A stretch of 49,013 bases of DNA from Seminavis robusta (taxonomy: Eukaryota; Bacillariophyta; Bacillariophyceae; Naviculales; Naviculaceae), in the NCBI GenBank assembly GCA_903772945.1, contig CAICTM010000778.1, positions 1 to 49,013 on the forward strand, read 5' to 3'. Shown here one piece after another: positions 47,311-49,013 of the stretch. Positions within the stretch are counted from its first letter, which is position 1. Each line of letters opens with the position of its first letter. The notes under the pieces were generated by a model, which had not been told where the DNA came from, did no database searches, and saw only the letters and a program-made list of their open reading frames with translations. Made by a program: the position numbers and the translations under genes.

Positions 47311-47772
47311 TGCAATACACGGCTCTTAGCCTTATTCGCGACTCGATCCTAGATAGGGTTTGAGTTCGACTCATGACTGAGTCTTTCGTGAATAGTCATG
47401 AGACAGGGTTCTCATGACCCTAGTCATACTAGGTCGATGGTGAAACATCGCTAGATATTTAGCTGGCGTGGAGAGATTCCACGCTACTAGTAAATGCTAG
47501 ACGAATCTTCACGCGTTCCGTTTTTGGATCGTGGAGTGGTAGGTTGCTACCGCAACCTACTCTATCACACTCTACAGTCTCCCGCGGGAGTTCAGATCTA
47601 CGATCCTTGATTGTGGATCTCTCTCATTGATTAGTTTTCATAGCTTTCAAATCCTCTCATAACTTTCATTCTCTCAAACCCAAAACACTCGAAAGATCTT
47701 TACACTAGCTTTTAGCGTAGTGCATTTTGTTAACAAACAAATAGCTTTCAGCTACCTCAACTATTCCTCACA
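47311..47772 (+). mobile_element. LTR of a retrotransposon
   Basis: Starts at TGCAATACAC; bases 47311-47374 are repeated in exact reverse complement at 1-64, which fixes this boundary. The right boundary is uncertain: I place it before the ATG at 47773, after ...TCCTCACA, because LTRs end in CA, but no second LTR copy is in the window and no clear primer-binding site is visible. It interrupts the Cys-rich gene to the left. Confidence 0.65.
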
Positions 47773-49013
47773 ATGAAGATGGCCAAAGACGCGTACACCA
47801 CTTCGAGTCTAAGCTGCGCGACAACCAATCCTTCCTCTCATCGACCGCGACGATGAATGTGAAATCGACGATTCTCGCTCACCACCTACAAACTTCGCAC
47901 TGTTCCAGCAGATGCTAACAGCGCCAAGTACACCTTCAAGGTCCAATCATCAATGGTCTGAGACCCACGTCAGACCATCAAGTGGCTGGACGTATGGAAA
48001 GGTCTTCGTCGGCTCGCCATTGCTACGCCTGGCGACAAACATAACCTCCTCAAGGAGATGACTTCTACTCTGCCAAGAGCAGTTACGAATCTAGCTGTGC
48101 AGGCCCGTGAAATACGTTGGAATGCCTTGCGCCAGATTGCAGTCAACGATTCCTCCACGCGAGTCGTGGCGTGAAGACGAAGCCGCTTTCCAAGTACGTT
48201 ATTCCAGGCTGCCTGGAACGGAGCAGCTCAGCCTGCTTTGACGATACTGACATTACGTTTGGCATAAAGTCCTGTATCGAAGCGGTCTGTCCTACAAGGC
48301 TCTTGAAAAGCAGAAACGCTTCATGCGCCGCAAGTGCGTAAGCCTGCTGATATCCACTCGGCTTATGTCAACAACTCAGTCGGATGAACACCGAGAACTT
48401 CCTCGTCTACCACCTTTGGACCCAACCAAACATTGAACCATGACGAAGTCATTGAAATTGTTTGTCATGGATTCACGCTCGTGGATGAAGAAGATGGACG
48501 AACACGGACTTCGATCCTTTCTCAGCTCCTATCGGAGAAACCATTGGATTCTGCGAACGCATGGAATCTCCGAAGACTTCGACAAGGCGGTGATCCAAGC
48601 AACTCCTTCGAAGAAGAATAACACAAGAAGTACAAGTCTACTCGCAACAACGACTCTTCAAGAACGAAGAAAAATGGTGCGACTACCACGAGTCCAGCAC
48701 CACTCACAACACTGCTGACTGCATGATCTGAAGAAGCTCAAGGCCAAGTCTCAGTCCTGTCTGACAAGATAACAAGCCAGCGTACAACAAGAACAAGACT
48801 TGGAAACGCAAGTCCGACGACGCCAAGACCTACACCAAGAGAACTCTCTGTCCTCATGAAGAAAGTTCCAACGCTGCGGTCAAGCTGATCGCAAGAAGAA
48901 AACAAATGCAACCATGTTGCCAAGCGCAAGTCAGATGACTCGACAAGAGACGACTCCTCTGTTGGATCCATCAACATGATGGACAAGAAAATGGCTGCTG
49001 TTGACAAGCCGCT
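47773..49013 (+). pseudogene. Decayed retrotransposon gag
   Basis: Downstream of the LTR, short open pieces in all three frames suggest a former coding region broken by stops and indels. At 48675-48722 one frame reads WCDYHESSTTHNTADC, a C-x2-H-x5-H-x4-C knuckle close to the C.YH....H.T..C motif of many Ty3/Gypsy gag proteins; a stop follows at once, and shifting frame by one base continues LKKLKAKS. An upstream fragment (FVMDSRSWMKKMDEHGLRSF, about 48465) lies in a different frame. Protease, reverse transcriptase and integrase, if present, are beyond the window. Assignment to Gypsy rather than Copia is tentative. Confidence 0.55.

Overview
The window is nuclear DNA from a photosynthetic eukaryote, most likely a pennate diatom. 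The evidence is: short phase-consistent GT-AG introns (about 75-145 bp); secreted and membrane LRR proteins of the type expanded in raphid diatoms (N-terminal helper region with an 'HECQWAGVDC' Cys block, C-terminal 'CCTSCC' block); and two proteins with plastid-type N-termini (a twin-arginine FKBP and a flavin disulfide reductase). The genus cannot be fixed from sequence alone; Seminavis-like is my guess.

Layout, left to right. 1-64 is the outer end of an LTR in inverted orientation. 0.9-2.5 kb: TMEM43-family membrane protein (-). 3.9-11.9 kb: a 2,666-residue, mostly disordered protein with a TAZ-like and a MYND zinc finger (+). 12.6-14.0 kb: intracellular RNI-type LRR protein (+). 15.0-17.2 kb: four-exon secreted LRR protein (+). 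17.9-19.6 kb: type II membrane kinase-like protein (+). 19.7-23.9 kb: two tandem DNA cytosine-C5 methyltransferases (-). 24.6-26.4 kb: two paralogous small proteins of unknown family (-). 26.9-27.6 kb: thylakoid-lumen FKBP (+). 28.0-29.2 kb: two-exon membrane protein with a DDxxD motif (-). 30.0-30.7 kb: single-TM orphan (+). 31.1-33.5 kb: four-exon transmembrane LRR protein with a 24-nt microexon (-). 34.6-35.0 kb: MITE-like element filled with a 12-bp minisatellite. 35.5-37.5 kb: second kinase-like paralog (+). 37.9-38.9 kb: truncated-globin-like protein (-). 39.3-41.7 kb: TMTC protein (+). 42.1-43.6 kb: plastid thioredoxin-reductase-like flavoprotein lacking the usual NADPH motifs (-). 44.0-44.9 kb: RING-H2 protein (+). 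45.4 kb: tRNA-Val(AAC). 46.4-47.3 kb: a secreted Cys-rich gene broken by a stop codon, a frameshift and an LTR insertion. 47.3-49.0 kb: LTR retrotransposon with a decayed gag.

No operon logic applies. Themes are surface/secretory signalling (three LRR genes, two lumenal kinase-like proteins, TMTC), DNA methylation (tandem pair) and plastid redox/folding (FKBP, reductase). Local gene duplication is conspicuous: methyltransferases, the small unknown pair and the kinase-like pair. Intergenic DNA is rich in two short palindromes, GTACCGGTAC and CTAGCTAG.

The most interesting items are the TAZ-MYND giant protein, the reductase without NADPH motifs, the DFN-type lumenal kinases, the methyltransferase pair (one with NCQ in place of PCQ) and the minisatellite-bearing MITE. 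All exon joins were worked out by hand from splice signals and reading phase; no homology search was run.
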